Part shown: piece after piece, positions 44,156 through 52,782 of the stretch
How the letters are laid out: each line of letters begins with the position of its first letter
Position numbering within the stretch: position 1 is the first letter of the stretch
Source: Acididesulfobacillus acetoxydans
GTDB taxonomy: Bacteria; Bacillota; Desulfitobacteriia; Desulfitobacteriales; Desulfitobacteriaceae
Reading direction: 5' to 3'
NCBI RefSeq assembly: GCF_902729405.1
Contig: NZ_LR746496.1
Location: forward strand, 1,922,001-1,986,000
Length of the DNA stretch: 64,000 nt
Notes under the pieces: generated by a model
What the model saw: the letters and a program-made list of their open reading frames with translations, nothing else
The model's database searches: none
What the model was told of the DNA's origin: nothing
Translations under genes and position numbers: made by a program

Positions 44156-45007
44156 ATGGGCATTCGTACAATAGGAATTGTCGGGGCGGGAGCCATGGGA
44201 ACCGGCATCGCCAATGTGGCCGCTATGGCCGGCTATGATGTGGTCATCCGGGATATTGAGAGGAGCTATGTGGACAGGTCGCTAAAGACCATGGACAAAT
44301 TTATGGCCCGGTCGGTGGAAAAGGGCAAAATGAGCGCTGCCGAGCGCCAGGCTGCTCTGGCGCGGGTGCGGGGAACAACCGAACTTGAGGATCTGGCGGC
44401 GGCCGACTTTGTCATAGAAGCGGTTCTGGAGAATATGGACCTGAAAAAAGAGGTTTTTCAGGCTCTGGATCGGCTTTGCCGTCCGGAGGTGATTTTGTCC
44501 ACCAATACGTCCTCCATGTCCATTACGGCTATCGCAGCCGTGACCCAACGCCCGGATAAAGTCTGCGGCTTGCACTTCTTTAACCCGGCCCAAATCATGC
44601 GTTTGGTTGAGGTGATTCGGGGAATGCAGACTTCGGATGAGACAATCGTCAAGGCGCGGGACTTGGCCGAAGCCCTCGGCAAGACGGCCATCGAAGTAAA
44701 AAAGGATTCACCGGGCTTTGTCGTCAACCGCATTATGATTCCTCAGTTTATCGAAGCGGCCCGCCTCCTGCAAGAAGGGGTGGCTTCGGTGGAGGACATC
44801 GATACGGCGGTGAAGCTTGGCTTAAATTATCCCATGGGTCCTTTTGAATTGATGGATTTTACCGGGGTGGATATCAGTTATCACGTCATGGAGTATTTTG
44901 CCGATGAGTTTCGCAATAACCAATACGCGGCACCGCAAATCATTAAGCAGATGGTCAGGGCCAACAAACTGGGTAAAAAAACGGGCGGCGGCTTTTACCA
45001 AGGGTAA
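44156..45007 (+). CDS. hbd: 3-hydroxyacyl-CoA dehydrogenase
   Basis: 283 aa, 3-hydroxybutyryl-CoA dehydrogenase family. NAD motif VGAGAMGTGIA (about 8-18), STNTSSMSITAIA (about 116), catalytic HFFNPAQIMRLVEVI (about 139) and NRIMIPQFIEAA (about 190). ATG 44156 follows GGAGGGAGG. It oxidises 3-hydroxybutyryl-CoA or 3-hydroxypimeloyl-CoA in the lower pathway. Confidence 0.88.
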   Translation: MGIRTIGIVGAGAMGTGIANVAAMAGYDVVIRDIERSYVDRSLKTMDKFMARSVEKGKMSAAERQAALARVRGTTELEDLAAADFVIEAVLENMDLKKEVFQALDRLCRPEVILSTNTSSMSITAIAAVTQRPDKVCGLHFFNPAQIMRLVEVIRGMQTSDETIVKARDLAEALGKTAIEVKKDSPGFVVNRIMIPQFIEAARLLQEGVASVEDIDTAVKLGLNYPMGPFELMDFTGVDISYHVMEYFADEFRNNQYAAPQIIKQMVRANKLGKKTGGGFYQG

Positions 45008-45041
45008 AAACCAGAAGTTAGAAGACAGTCGAACGCTATGC

Positions 45042-45075
45042 CGGTCACTCGCGCCATCAATGGCGCAAGTGACCG
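45042..45075 (+). other. 15-bp intercistronic hairpin
   Basis: CGGTCACT-C-GCGCCAT, loop CA, ATGGCGC-A-AGTGACCG: 15 paired positions with a single C/A mismatch and no T-run. It lies between hbd and the acyl-CoA ligase. A very strong fold; processing/stability element or REP-like palindrome. Confidence 0.65.
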
Positions 45076-45189
45076 CGCAAGCATCTCAGAGCGCCAGGCT
45101 CGAACGCCGACTTTCGGTTCGGGGGCACGGACCACGGACGGAGGGCACCTGAAGGGCGAAACCGACAGAGAAAGGAGGAGAAGTCTGAC

Positions 45190-46761
45190 ATGAATCTCGC
45201 CGAGATATTGGAAAGAAATACGCTCAGGATTCCGCAAAATAGCGCGGTGATCTCAGAAGACGTTCACTGGAGTTGGAAGGAGTTTAATACCCTTGTCAAT
45301 CGCATGGGCAACGCTCTGCAGGGTCTCGGCGTCAGGAAAGGAGATCGGGTGGGTATCTATTTGCCCAACTCGCCGGAATACTTGGTGGTTTATTTCGCCA
45401 TCGCTAAAATCGGGGCTATCGCCGTAGCTTTTAACATCATGTACAAAGGAGCGGAGATAACCTATATTATTAACAACTCCGAAGCCACGGCTCTAGTCTG
45501 TTTAGACGGGGAGCCTCTGCGAAATGTCGTGGGTGTGGTCGGGGAGTTACCCACCCTGAAACACCTCATTGTTGTTCCCGCGCGGGCTGCGTCCGGCTCC
45601 AATTCCACAGCTGTCTTCTCGGCCGCTTTCCCGGTTCTTTCCTATGATAAGCTTCTCGGTGCGGGTGAACCGGTCCTGGCGGCTGTTGACTGCGCAGCGG
45701 ATGACGTGGTGACTATACTCTATACCTCCGGAACGACCGGGCAGCCCAAAGGGGCTATGCTCACTCACCGCAACTTTTCCGACAACGCCAAGCTCAACGC
45801 GTTCTACACACTGCACATTAACGATCAAGATCGGTTTTTGACAGGAACACCCTTCTGCCACATCTTTTTTGTCCTTACGGTCTTGGGTCCGATCTACAAA
45901 GGAGCGGCCGTAATCACGATGCCCAGGTTTTTTCCGGATAAAGCTTTGGAACTGATTTCCCGCTTCCGCGTCACGCACTTTGCCGGTGTCCCCACGATGT
46001 ACATTTACATGCTGCAAACGTATGCGGCCCATCCTGAACTTTACGATTTGCAATCATGGCGTTTTGCCCAGGCAGCGGGTGCGGCTATGCCTGCCGAGTA
46101 CATCGAGCGGATCGAGCAGACGTTTCAGGTGGGATTCTGTGAGTGTTACGGTTCGACGGAGACCAGTTCGACCTGCACCTATGGGCGGCTGGGTCATGGC
46201 AAGGCCGGGTCGATCGGTCCGGCGGCGGAAGATTGGGAAGTGCAGGTTGTGGACGGCGGTAACCGGGAAGTGGCGTGCGGGGATGTCGGAGAGATCGTGG
46301 TCAAGGGGCCGGGAGTTTTTAGGGGGTACTGGAAAATGCCGGCGGCGACACGGGAAGCCTTTACGGACGGGTGGTTTCACACCGGGGATCTCGGACGCAG
46401 GGATGAGGACGGCTACTTTTACATCGTGGACCGCAAGAAAGACATGCTTATCTGTGGCGGGTATAATGTCTATCCGCGCGAGGTGGAAGAAGTCCTCTAC
46501 AGCCATCCCGCCGTCCTGGAGGCGGCGGTTGTCGGGCTCCCGGATCCGGTCAAGGGAGAAATCCCCAAAGCGTTTATTTCGTTACGACCCGGGCAGCAGA
46601 CGACGGCGGAGGAAATTATCACCTATTGCCGATCAAAAATGGCAGCCTACAAAGTGCCGCGCCTGGTCGAGCTCCTGCCCGAGCTGCCCAAAAATATGAG
46701 CGGCAAGATTTTGAAGCGTTCACTCAAGGCGACTTCTCAGTCCGACGCAGAGACGGGCTGA
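45190..46761 (+). CDS. Acyl-CoA synthetase (AMP-forming)
   Basis: 523 aa, ANL family. P-loop YTSGTTGQPKGAMLTH (about 180-195), YGSTETSS (about 317), FHTGDLGRRDEDGYFYIVDRKK (about 397) and catalytic Lys in KNMSGKILKR (about 503). It resembles FadD-type ligases for medium/long or alicyclic acids rather than benzoate-CoA ligase. The ribosome site GGAGGAGAAG is clear. Could activate cyclohexane carboxylate or fatty acids; the substrate is not deducible. Confidence 0.83.
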   Translation: MNLAEILERNTLRIPQNSAVISEDVHWSWKEFNTLVNRMGNALQGLGVRKGDRVGIYLPNSPEYLVVYFAIAKIGAIAVAFNIMYKGAEITYIINNSEATALVCLDGEPLRNVVGVVGELPTLKHLIVVPARAASGSNSTAVFSAAFPVLSYDKLLGAGEPVLAAVDCAADDVVTILYTSGTTGQPKGAMLTHRNFSDNAKLNAFYTLHINDQDRFLTGTPFCHIFFVLTVLGPIYKGAAVITMPRFFPDKALELISRFRVTHFAGVPTMYIYMLQTYAAHPELYDLQSWRFAQAAGAAMPAEYIERIEQTFQVGFCECYGSTETSSTCTYGRLGHGKAGSIGPAAEDWEVQVVDGGNREVACGDVGEIVVKGPGVFRGYWKMPAATREAFTDGWFHTGDLGRRDEDGYFYIVDRKKDMLICGGYNVYPREVEEVLYSHPAVLEAAVVGLPDPVKGEIPKAFISLRPGQQTTAEEIITYCRSKMAAYKVPRLVELLPELPKNMSGKILKRSLKATSQSDAETG

Positions 46762-46858
46762 ATTCGCGGGACGGCACAGTCTGCAGGTCAGGTGTCCCTC
46801 TGGCGGATGCCAGAGCGTGAATCTTTCAGATCAGAGAGAGTCCAGGTCTGAGCTTGCT

Positions 46859-47416
46859 TCAGAGTCTTTTCTCGACCAGTCCCCAGGAAGTCCGGCTGAC
46901 CGGGCGCCTGATTTCGTAGCCGTTCTTGCTCTGATAAAAGTAGTATAAGTGTTGGCGGCGTTCGTAATCACGGGGGGCTAAGCCGGCGATGATCCGGTTG
47001 GCGCTGTGCGTTTGGCGCAGGACGGTTTCCAGGTTTTTAAGGCAGACGGAAGCGATGCCGTGGTTTTTGATTTCCCCCATGTCGATGTCTTCCAGCTCGC
47101 ATAATTTCCGTTCATCATCAAGGCGGATGAGAAAATTATCGTAGACTTTGCCGTTGAAAAATATCAGAGTCCGGATGAGCCGAGGATTACCTTCTCTCTG
47201 GAAAACGAAAAGCTGATAACAGTCGGTGAATACTTTTACAACATGGGTGTCTTTGGGGGGAGAGGCTAGGACTTTGTCCACGAAGAAAAAGAAAATCTCT
47301 TTATCCTGGTGCTGATTAAGCTGGCTAACGAGGAATGCGATTGCCTGCCGGGCGTTTTCATGGCCCTGCTCAAGCGCGGTTATTTTTTGCTCAAGGAAAA
47401 GCGTGATTGGATTCAC
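46859..47416 (-). CDS. Hypothetical protein, possibly GNAT-like C-terminus
   Basis: About 185 aa, no family recognised with confidence. The C-terminal part (SANRIIAGLAPRDYERRQHLYYFY...) recalls the end of GNAT acetyltransferases, where a Tyr-x-x-x-Gly follows a helix. The frame can be extended to 47491, but a TATAAT box sits at 47492-47497 directly against that start, so a GTG near 47416 with GGGGTG upstream is more likely. It is the only minus-strand gene between the ligase and the molybdenum hydroxylase genes. Confidence 0.5.
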   Translation of the reverse strand: MNPITLFLEQKITALEQGHENARQAIAFLVSQLNQHQDKEIFFFFVDKVLASPPKDTHVVKVFTDCYQLFVFQREGNPRLIRTLIFFNGKVYDNFLIRLDDERKLCELEDIDMGEIKNHGIASVCLKNLETVLRQTHSANRIIAGLAPRDYERRQHLYYFYQSKNGYEIRRPVSRTSWGLVEKRL

Positions 47417-47491
47417 CCTGTGTTGCACCCCGATCGCTGAATTTGCTTCGAATGGCGTCGAGCGGCTGTGGCTGCCGTAAGGCGCACTCAA

Positions 47492-47520
47492 ATTATACCA
47501 TATCCGTCTCGGTCAATGCA
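47492..47520 (-). promoter_or_regulatory. Promoter of the hypothetical gene
   Basis: On the minus strand, TGCATT - 17 bp - TATAAT. The -10 box is consensus; the -35 is weak. Confidence 0.5.
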
Positions 47521-47625
47521 CGGCCATCGGGCAAGGTGTAAGAGCCCGCCCAGGTGCAAAACCCGGGGCGTCTGAAAAAAAGGAACCGGGTTTCATCAAG
47601 GTATGATAACGAAGGAGGGAATGCG

Positions 47626-48525
47626 GTGTTCTTGCCGGAATTTGAGTATTTGGCGCCAGAAACGTTGGCCGAGGCTCTGGCTTTGTTAGCGAGATACGGG
47701 GAGAGAGCCAAGATTTTGGCGGGGGGAACGGATTTGTTGGTCATAATGAAAGACAGATTGCTTAAGCCCGAGGTGCTGGTCGATATCTCCCGCCTGCAAG
47801 AGCTTCAAGGGATCCGCCGTCTTCCCGGAGAGGGCATGGTCATCGGCGCGGCTGCCAAGGTTGACGAAGTTCAGCAAACAGCCGCTATCCGCGCCCAATG
47901 GCGGGCGTTGGCCGAAGCAACTGACGAATTGGGCTCCGTACAGGTGCGCGGTATGGCGACATTGGGGGGGAACAGCTGCCACGCATCGCCGGCGGCGGAA
48001 ACTCCGCCGGCCTTGGTGGCTCTGGGTGCGAAAGTGACTTTGGCTGGCTCTGCCGGTGAACGGGAGATTCTTCTGGAGCATTTTATTCTGGGGAACCGGA
48101 AGACGGCTTTGCGGGAGGGAGAAATACTGGTCCGCTTTTTCCTGCCGGAACCGCTTTCCCGCGGGGCCAGTGTCTACCTTTGTCAGGGTATTAGGGGAGC
48201 GATGGAAATTGACCTGTTAAACGCGGCGGTTTATTTGGTATTAGAGCCGGACCTCGAGACTTGTGCCCAGGCGCGTATTGTCCTGGGTGCGGTTGCTCCG
48301 GCACCCTTTAGAGCGGAAAAAGCGGAAATGTATCTGACCGGCGGCAAGCTGGGGGATAAGATGATCAAAGAAACTGCGCGCCTGGCGGCGGCCCAGGCAA
48401 GCCCGATCACCGACATTCGGGCTTCCGCGGAGTACCGGCGGCAGGTTGTGGAGGTTCTGGTGCGCCGGGCAGTCACCAAAGCTTACGAGCGGGTGCGAGC
48501 CGGGAAGGAGGTTGGAGCGGAATGA
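47626..48525 (+). CDS. Molybdenum hydroxylase FAD subunit (CoxM/XdhB type)
   Basis: 299 aa. FAD-binding motifs ILAGGTDLLVIMK (about 27) and TLGGNSCHASPAAE (about 108) are those of the medium subunit of xanthine dehydrogenase-family enzymes. 4-Hydroxybenzoyl-CoA reductase HcrB has an added Cys-rich [4Fe-4S] insertion, which is absent here. GTG 47626 was chosen for the GAAGGAGGG upstream and because the family sequence starts FLPEFEYL. The stop overlaps the next start by 4 nt (ATGA). Confidence 0.83.
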   Translation: MFLPEFEYLAPETLAEALALLARYGERAKILAGGTDLLVIMKDRLLKPEVLVDISRLQELQGIRRLPGEGMVIGAAAKVDEVQQTAAIRAQWRALAEATDELGSVQVRGMATLGGNSCHASPAAETPPALVALGAKVTLAGSAGEREILLEHFILGNRKTALREGEILVRFFLPEPLSRGASVYLCQGIRGAMEIDLLNAAVYLVLEPDLETCAQARIVLGAVAPAPFRAEKAEMYLTGGKLGDKMIKETARLAAAQASPITDIRASAEYRRQVVEVLVRRAVTKAYERVRAGKEVGAE

Positions 48526-49001
48526 AGAAGTTGATTACGCTCAACATTAACGGGCAGGAGTTTGACCTGGCGGTGAGCCCGCGTGACCTTTTGGTCGATG
48601 TCATTCGCAGGAAAGTCGGGCTGACAGGGACCAAGAAAGGGTGCGGGCAGGGAGATTGCGGTGCCTGTACCGTATTGATGGACGGCCGTCCCATCCTCTC
48701 CTGTCTGACTTTGGCGGTGGCTTGCCAGGGAAGGAGAATCCAAACGATTGAAGGTTTAAGCGAAGGAGACAAGCTGCATCCAATCCAGGAAAGTTTTGTC
48801 GAGCATGGAGCGGTGCAATGCGGCTTTTGCACTCCAGGTATGATCTTATCGGCCAAGGCGTTGCTCGACCGCAATCCCCACCCCAGTGAGGAAGAAATAA
48901 AGCTGGGAATTGCCGGAAACCTCTGCCGCTGTACGGGTTATAAAAAGATTGTCGAGTCAATCGCCGGGGCGGCGGAAAAAATGGCTGAGGGGGAGGGGTG
49001 A
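48522..49001 (+). CDS. Molybdenum hydroxylase [2Fe-2S] subunit (CoxS type)
   Basis: 159 aa with both [2Fe-2S] domains: plant-type GCGQGDCGACTVLMDG...LSC (about 42-66) and helical CGFCTPGM...NLCRCTGYKKI (about 104-144). Transfers electrons between the FAD and molybdenum subunits. Order M-S-L with coupled starts indicates one complex. Confidence 0.9.
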   Translation: MKKLITLNINGQEFDLAVSPRDLLVDVIRRKVGLTGTKKGCGQGDCGACTVLMDGRPILSCLTLAVACQGRRIQTIEGLSEGDKLHPIQESFVEHGAVQCGFCTPGMILSAKALLDRNPHPSEEEIKLGIAGNLCRCTGYKKIVESIAGAAEKMAEGEG

Positions 49002-49005
49002 ATTC

Positions 49006-51306
49006 ATGAAGGACTTAACGGTGGTAGGAAAAAGTTTGCCTCGGGTTGACGCTCCGGCCAAGGTGAGAGGGGAGGCCCTTTATAGCGATGACCTGGTTTT
49101 GCCGCACATGGCCTTCGGCAAGATCAAACGCAGCCCCCACGCTCACGCCCTCATTACGAGCATTCATTATGAGCGGGCTTTGGCGCTTCCGGGTGTATTG
49201 GCCGTAATCACCGGTGAAGACGCTCCTACGGCCTATGGTATCGTCCCCCAGGCTCCGACCGAGTATGCTTTGGCCGTGGATAAAGTGCGCTATGCGGGTG
49301 AGGGTGTGGCGGCGGTGGCGGCGGTGGATGAAGAGACCGCGGAGGAGGCTCTGGAACGGATCGAGGTGGAATACGAGGTACTGCCCGCAGTGTTTGATCC
49401 TCTGGAAGCAATGGAGCGCCCGGATGTGGTCATCCATGCCAAGGCGAAAAATAATGTGATGTACGAGGGGAAGCAGGAATTTGGCGATGTGGACAAGGCC
49501 ATGGCGGCATCGGACTTTGTCTTAGAACGCCGTTTTAAAACGTCTTACGTCAACCACGCTTTTCTTGAGCCCCACTCTGCTCTGGCCCATTTTGACGCCA
49601 ATGGTTTCTTAACCGTATATTCCTCTACGCAAATTCCCCATTACCTGCACCGAACCTTATCCTTAGTACTGGCTCTGCCGATGAATCGAATTCGCGTCTC
49701 CGTGCCGGCGGTGGGAGGCGGGTTCGGGGGTAAAGGCGAGGTAGCTTCTTCCGAACTCTGTGCGGCTCTCTTGGCGCGGAAGACCGGCCGGCCGGTCAAA
49801 GTCACCTATGAGCGGAGCGAGGTCTTTGCCCAGCACAAAGGGCGCCATCCCTGTGTGATGGAGATGAAGATCGGGGTGAGCCGGGAGGGAATTATTCAGG
49901 CCGTAGATTTTGACAATATTCTGGATGGAGGGGCTTATGGCGGTTGGGGTATCATAGTACTTTTCTATACGGCCGCTATGATTCATCTGCCTTACAAAGT
50001 GCCTAATGCCCGCTTTCACGGGCGGCGTGTTTACACCAACAAACCGACCACCGGCGCGATGCGCGGGTTGGGTGGGGTGCAGCCGCGCTTTGCCATGGAA
50101 AGCATGCTGGAGGATATTGCCAAAGAACTGGGGATGAGCCCGTACGACTTGCGTCTGAGAAATGCTGTGGAATCGGGTTATACGACCCGGAGCAATGTTT
50201 ATGTACCCCAGGCCGAGTTCAAGAAATGTCTTGAGACGGCGGCCGAGCGTTCGGGTTACTTGGAGAAACAGGGGAAACTGCCTCCGGGCCGTGGGATCGG
50301 GATGGCCGGGGGGTACTATATTTCCGGCACAGCCTATACCCTTTATATGTCTTACAAGCCTCATTCCTCCGCCTTAATCCGGGTCGATACGGAAGGGGGG
50401 ATCACCCTCTACACGGGGGCGACCGATATCGGCCAGGGTTCCAACACGGTGCTGCCCATGATCGCAGCCGAGGAGTTAGGCGTAGAGGCCTCTGAGGTTC
50501 ACATCATTTCCGGAGATACACAACTTACGCCCTTTGATTTAGGTTCTTTTGCCAGCCGGGTGACCTATGGAGCCGGGCAAGCGGTACGCTCGGCCGCTCA
50601 GGCTATTAACCGCAAACTATATGAAGTAGCTGCGGTCGAGTTGGGAGTCCGCGCGGATCAGCTCATCAGCCGGGAGGGCAGGATTTTTTCACGCTATGAG
50701 CCCGTGCGGACCCTTGATTTCACGGCAGCCGTAGCCAAGTACATCGATGCCCGGGGACCGCTCAGCGCCATGGGTCATTACAGCCCGCCCCGCAAGGGGA
50801 TGAAGGGAGTGCAGGGGGCGAACATCGGACAATCCCCCACTTTCGGCTTCTCGGCTCAGGTGACCGAGGTTGAGGTGGATCTGGAAACAGGCCAAGTGAA
50901 AGTGCTGAAGGTGACCGAAGCCGGGGACTGCGGCCAGCCGATCAACCCGATGAGTGTCGAGGGTCAGGTGGAAGGCTCGATCGTCATGGGTATGGGGCAG
51001 GCCTTGTTTGAGGAGATTAAGGTAGGTTCCGACGGGCGTCTGCTCAATCCTTCCTTACATGATTACAAGATTCCCACGGCAATCGATATTCCGGAGATCG
51101 ACTCCACGATTGTCGAAAGTTACGATCCGAGCGCTCCTTTCGGGGCTAAAGAATCCGGTGAAGGTCCCATTCAACCGGTGATCCCAGCCATCGCTAATGC
51201 CATTTGCGATGCCATCGGGGTCCGTTTCCTGGAACTGCCCATCACGGCGGAAAAGATCCTGCAGGCTCTAAAAGACAAAAACAGTGGGAAATCTGTCTCA
51301 CTCTGA
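49006..51306 (+). CDS. Molybdenum hydroxylase catalytic subunit (CoxL/XdhA/HcrA type)
   Basis: 766 aa, xanthine dehydrogenase-family molybdopterin-binding subunit. LEPHSALAHF (about 188), VGGGFGGKGEVASSE (about 238-252), MRGLGGVQPRFAMES (about 352-366), GATDIGQGSNTVLPM (about 471-485), VTYGAGQAVRSAAQA (about 522) and the catalytic Glu in GAKESGEGPIQP (about 711-722). It hydroxylates or reductively dehydroxylates an aromatic or N-heterocyclic substrate. In a benzoyl-CoA cluster a hydroxybenzoyl-CoA reductase-like role is tempting, but the FAD subunit lacks the HcrB cluster insertion. ATG 49006 follows GGGGAGGGG. Confidence 0.87.
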   Translation: MKDLTVVGKSLPRVDAPAKVRGEALYSDDLVLPHMAFGKIKRSPHAHALITSIHYERALALPGVLAVITGEDAPTAYGIVPQAPTEYALAVDKVRYAGEGVAAVAAVDEETAEEALERIEVEYEVLPAVFDPLEAMERPDVVIHAKAKNNVMYEGKQEFGDVDKAMAASDFVLERRFKTSYVNHAFLEPHSALAHFDANGFLTVYSSTQIPHYLHRTLSLVLALPMNRIRVSVPAVGGGFGGKGEVASSELCAALLARKTGRPVKVTYERSEVFAQHKGRHPCVMEMKIGVSREGIIQAVDFDNILDGGAYGGWGIIVLFYTAAMIHLPYKVPNARFHGRRVYTNKPTTGAMRGLGGVQPRFAMESMLEDIAKELGMSPYDLRLRNAVESGYTTRSNVYVPQAEFKKCLETAAERSGYLEKQGKLPPGRGIGMAGGYYISGTAYTLYMSYKPHSSALIRVDTEGGITLYTGATDIGQGSNTVLPMIAAEELGVEASEVHIISGDTQLTPFDLGSFASRVTYGAGQAVRSAAQAINRKLYEVAAVELGVRADQLISREGRIFSRYEPVRTLDFTAAVAKYIDARGPLSAMGHYSPPRKGMKGVQGANIGQSPTFGFSAQVTEVEVDLETGQVKVLKVTEAGDCGQPINPMSVEGQVEGSIVMGMGQALFEEIKVGSDGRLLNPSLHDYKIPTAIDIPEIDSTIVESYDPSAPFGAKESGEGPIQPVIPAIANAICDAIGVRFLELPITAEKILQALKDKNSGKSVSL

Positions 51307-51339
51307 AAGTGAACTCGTTCAGATTGGATCACGCTGGCT

Positions 51340-51561
51340 TTGCTCCGGGTGCGCTCGGCAGAAGTAGAGACTCAACAAACTTGGGTCAACCTCCGTTCCG
51401 AACCGGAGAAAATTTATCTCGTTGAGTGGGAATCGACGGACGGGAAAGTCTTTCAAAGGACAGAATTAACCCAAGAGCAAACGGGTATTTTTTCAGCGCT
51501 CAACTCGCCGGAACCCCCGAGAATATGGGATATTTCGCTTCCCAAGGAGCAAAAGATGTAG
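51340..51561 (+). CDS. Small hypothetical protein (doubtful)
   Basis: A 73-aa frame reading naturally in its middle part (YLVEWESTDGKVFQRTELTQ) and unlike the repeat-derived frames elsewhere. It lacks a ribosome site and begins at TTG. It may be a small gene or a remnant of a longer one. Confidence 0.25.
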   Translation: MLRVRSAEVETQQTWVNLRSEPEKIYLVEWESTDGKVFQRTELTQEQTGIFSALNSPEPPRIWDISLPKEQKM

Positions 51562-51633
51562 ACACACGGTACGTTATCCACAAGTGCCTGGAACCCGGAT
51601 GCCATAAGGGTTTGAGGCACTTTCCGTGTCTAC
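51558..51633. repeat. Nested 76-nt inverted repeat (MITE/REP-like)
   Basis: GTAGACAC (51558-51565) is inverted at 51626-51633; inside it AAGTGCCT and (A)GGCACTT (51583-51590/51615-51622) pair, and AACCC/GGGTT pair within that. The result is one long hairpin with two bulged sections and no gene. It looks like a miniature mobile palindrome or REP element. Confidence 0.6.
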
Positions 51634-51777
51634 GGACTGTCGAAAGCGAGTTGAGTAGTGAAATAATCGTGAAGCGCTTTGGAAAGGCCATAGTGTGATT
51701 GACCAAGAGGCTGATAATTATTGAAAAGGCCTTTTATCATTCAGACTTTTCCTGTATAGTATAAATAGGAAGGTGGA

Positions 51778-52050
51778 ATGGAAATGCCAATCATATCGAT
51801 GTTCTATGGAATTATCGTTTATATGTTCTGTGAAAGAAACGTACAACATAAAAAGGCTCACATACATGCAGAATACCAGGGGATGGAAATAGTTGTGGCA
51901 CTCGATGGTGAAGTACTGGCCGGCGATATTCCGGATAAACAACTCAAAATGCTATTGGCTTGGATGGCTATCCATGAAGATGAATTGCAGGCAAACTGGA
52001 AATTATTGTCCGATGGATTGGACTATTTCAAAATTGACCCTTTGAAGTAG
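51778..52050 (+). CDS. DUF4160 family protein
   Basis: 90 aa (84 from ATG 51784). MPIISMFYGIIVYMF...AHIHAEYQGMEIVVALDGEVLAG is the DUF4160 pattern. It follows GGAAGG and is directly upstream of a DUF2442 gene, a pair that recurs in bacteria and is suspected to be toxin-antitoxin-like. The base composition (AT-rich) differs from neighbours, suggesting transfer. Confidence 0.8.
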   Translation: MEMPIISMFYGIIVYMFCERNVQHKKAHIHAEYQGMEIVVALDGEVLAGDIPDKQLKMLLAWMAIHEDELQANWKLLSDGLDYFKIDPLK

Positions 52051-52061
52051 GGGGTGTGATC

Positions 52062-52316
52062 ATGATACCAAAATTATTTCAGGTAAAACCACTTGAAGGA
52101 TACCGATTGCTGCTGGAATACTCAAATGGTGAAAAGAGAATTCTTGACACTTCTTACTGGTTGGAAAAACCGATGTATCAAGAGTTAAAGAACGTAACAC
52201 TTTTTAATACAGTCAAGATTTCGGGGATTACAGTCATGTGGGTGAATGGTCAGGATATTGCTCCCGATGACTTGTATGAATATAGCTTACCCGTGGCTGT
52301 GAGTGTAATTATTTAG
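52062..52316 (+). CDS. DUF2442 family protein
   Basis: 84 aa; VKPLEGYRLLLEYSNGEKRI...LDTSYWL and VMWVNGQDIAPDDLYEYS are typical of DUF2442, a small protein fold often encoded next to DUF4160. It starts at ATG 52062 behind AGGGGGTG, 12 bp after the partner gene. Biochemical role unknown. Confidence 0.8.
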   Translation: MIPKLFQVKPLEGYRLLLEYSNGEKRILDTSYWLEKPMYQELKNVTLFNTVKISGITVMWVNGQDIAPDDLYEYSLPVAVSVII

Positions 52317-52404
52317 CAACGAAGCATATTGTAGATAAACGGGTAATTTCCGGAATGTTTGCGGTTTGGCTTTTTTGTTTTGTCAGTAGCATCATCGGAT
52401 ATGT

Positions 52405-52620
52405 GTGTTCGTTGATAAGGAGGAATTCCTGCAAACAAAGGGGTTCGACAGAGTGCAGGGAAGTGTATATTTTGGTAATTCGACTGTTGATGCGGTCAAG
52501 ACTGTCATAGCTGTTAACCAATTGACGAAACAGTTTCCTTGGTTTACCCCATCCGTCAGAGATATCCGCAGGTTAAGGATTGAGGAGAATAACGACCTCA
52601 GGCCGGTTTTAGAATCTTGA
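52405..52620 (+). CDS. Small hypothetical protein or gene remnant
   Basis: 71 aa beginning at GTG, no recognised family; the composition (EEFLQTKGFDRVQGSVYFG...) looks coding. No ribosome site is clear. It lies in the same AT-rich stretch as the DUF pair and may be the tail of a degraded gene. Confidence 0.3.
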   Translation: MFVDKEEFLQTKGFDRVQGSVYFGNSTVDAVKTVIAVNQLTKQFPWFTPSVRDIRRLRIEENNDLRPVLES

Positions 52621-52782
52621 GGGTTGAAAGCTCAGAGCCTCTCGTTTCGGCGAAGGGCTCTTTCGCTTGCTTGAGTTTGTTTTTGTGCGCAGCCGAAGAT
52701 TTGAAATTATTTGTCATCTGTGATAACTTGAGGATATCGTCGAGGGAATGAGTGCGGCTCAGGCGCGGAAGGGGGATAGGGA

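Noticed and set aside
47626-48525. 4-hydroxybenzoyl-CoA reductase beta subunit (hcrB)
   Set aside because: The Cys-rich [4Fe-4S] insertion of HcrB is absent; a general molybdenum hydroxylase FAD subunit is all that can be supported.
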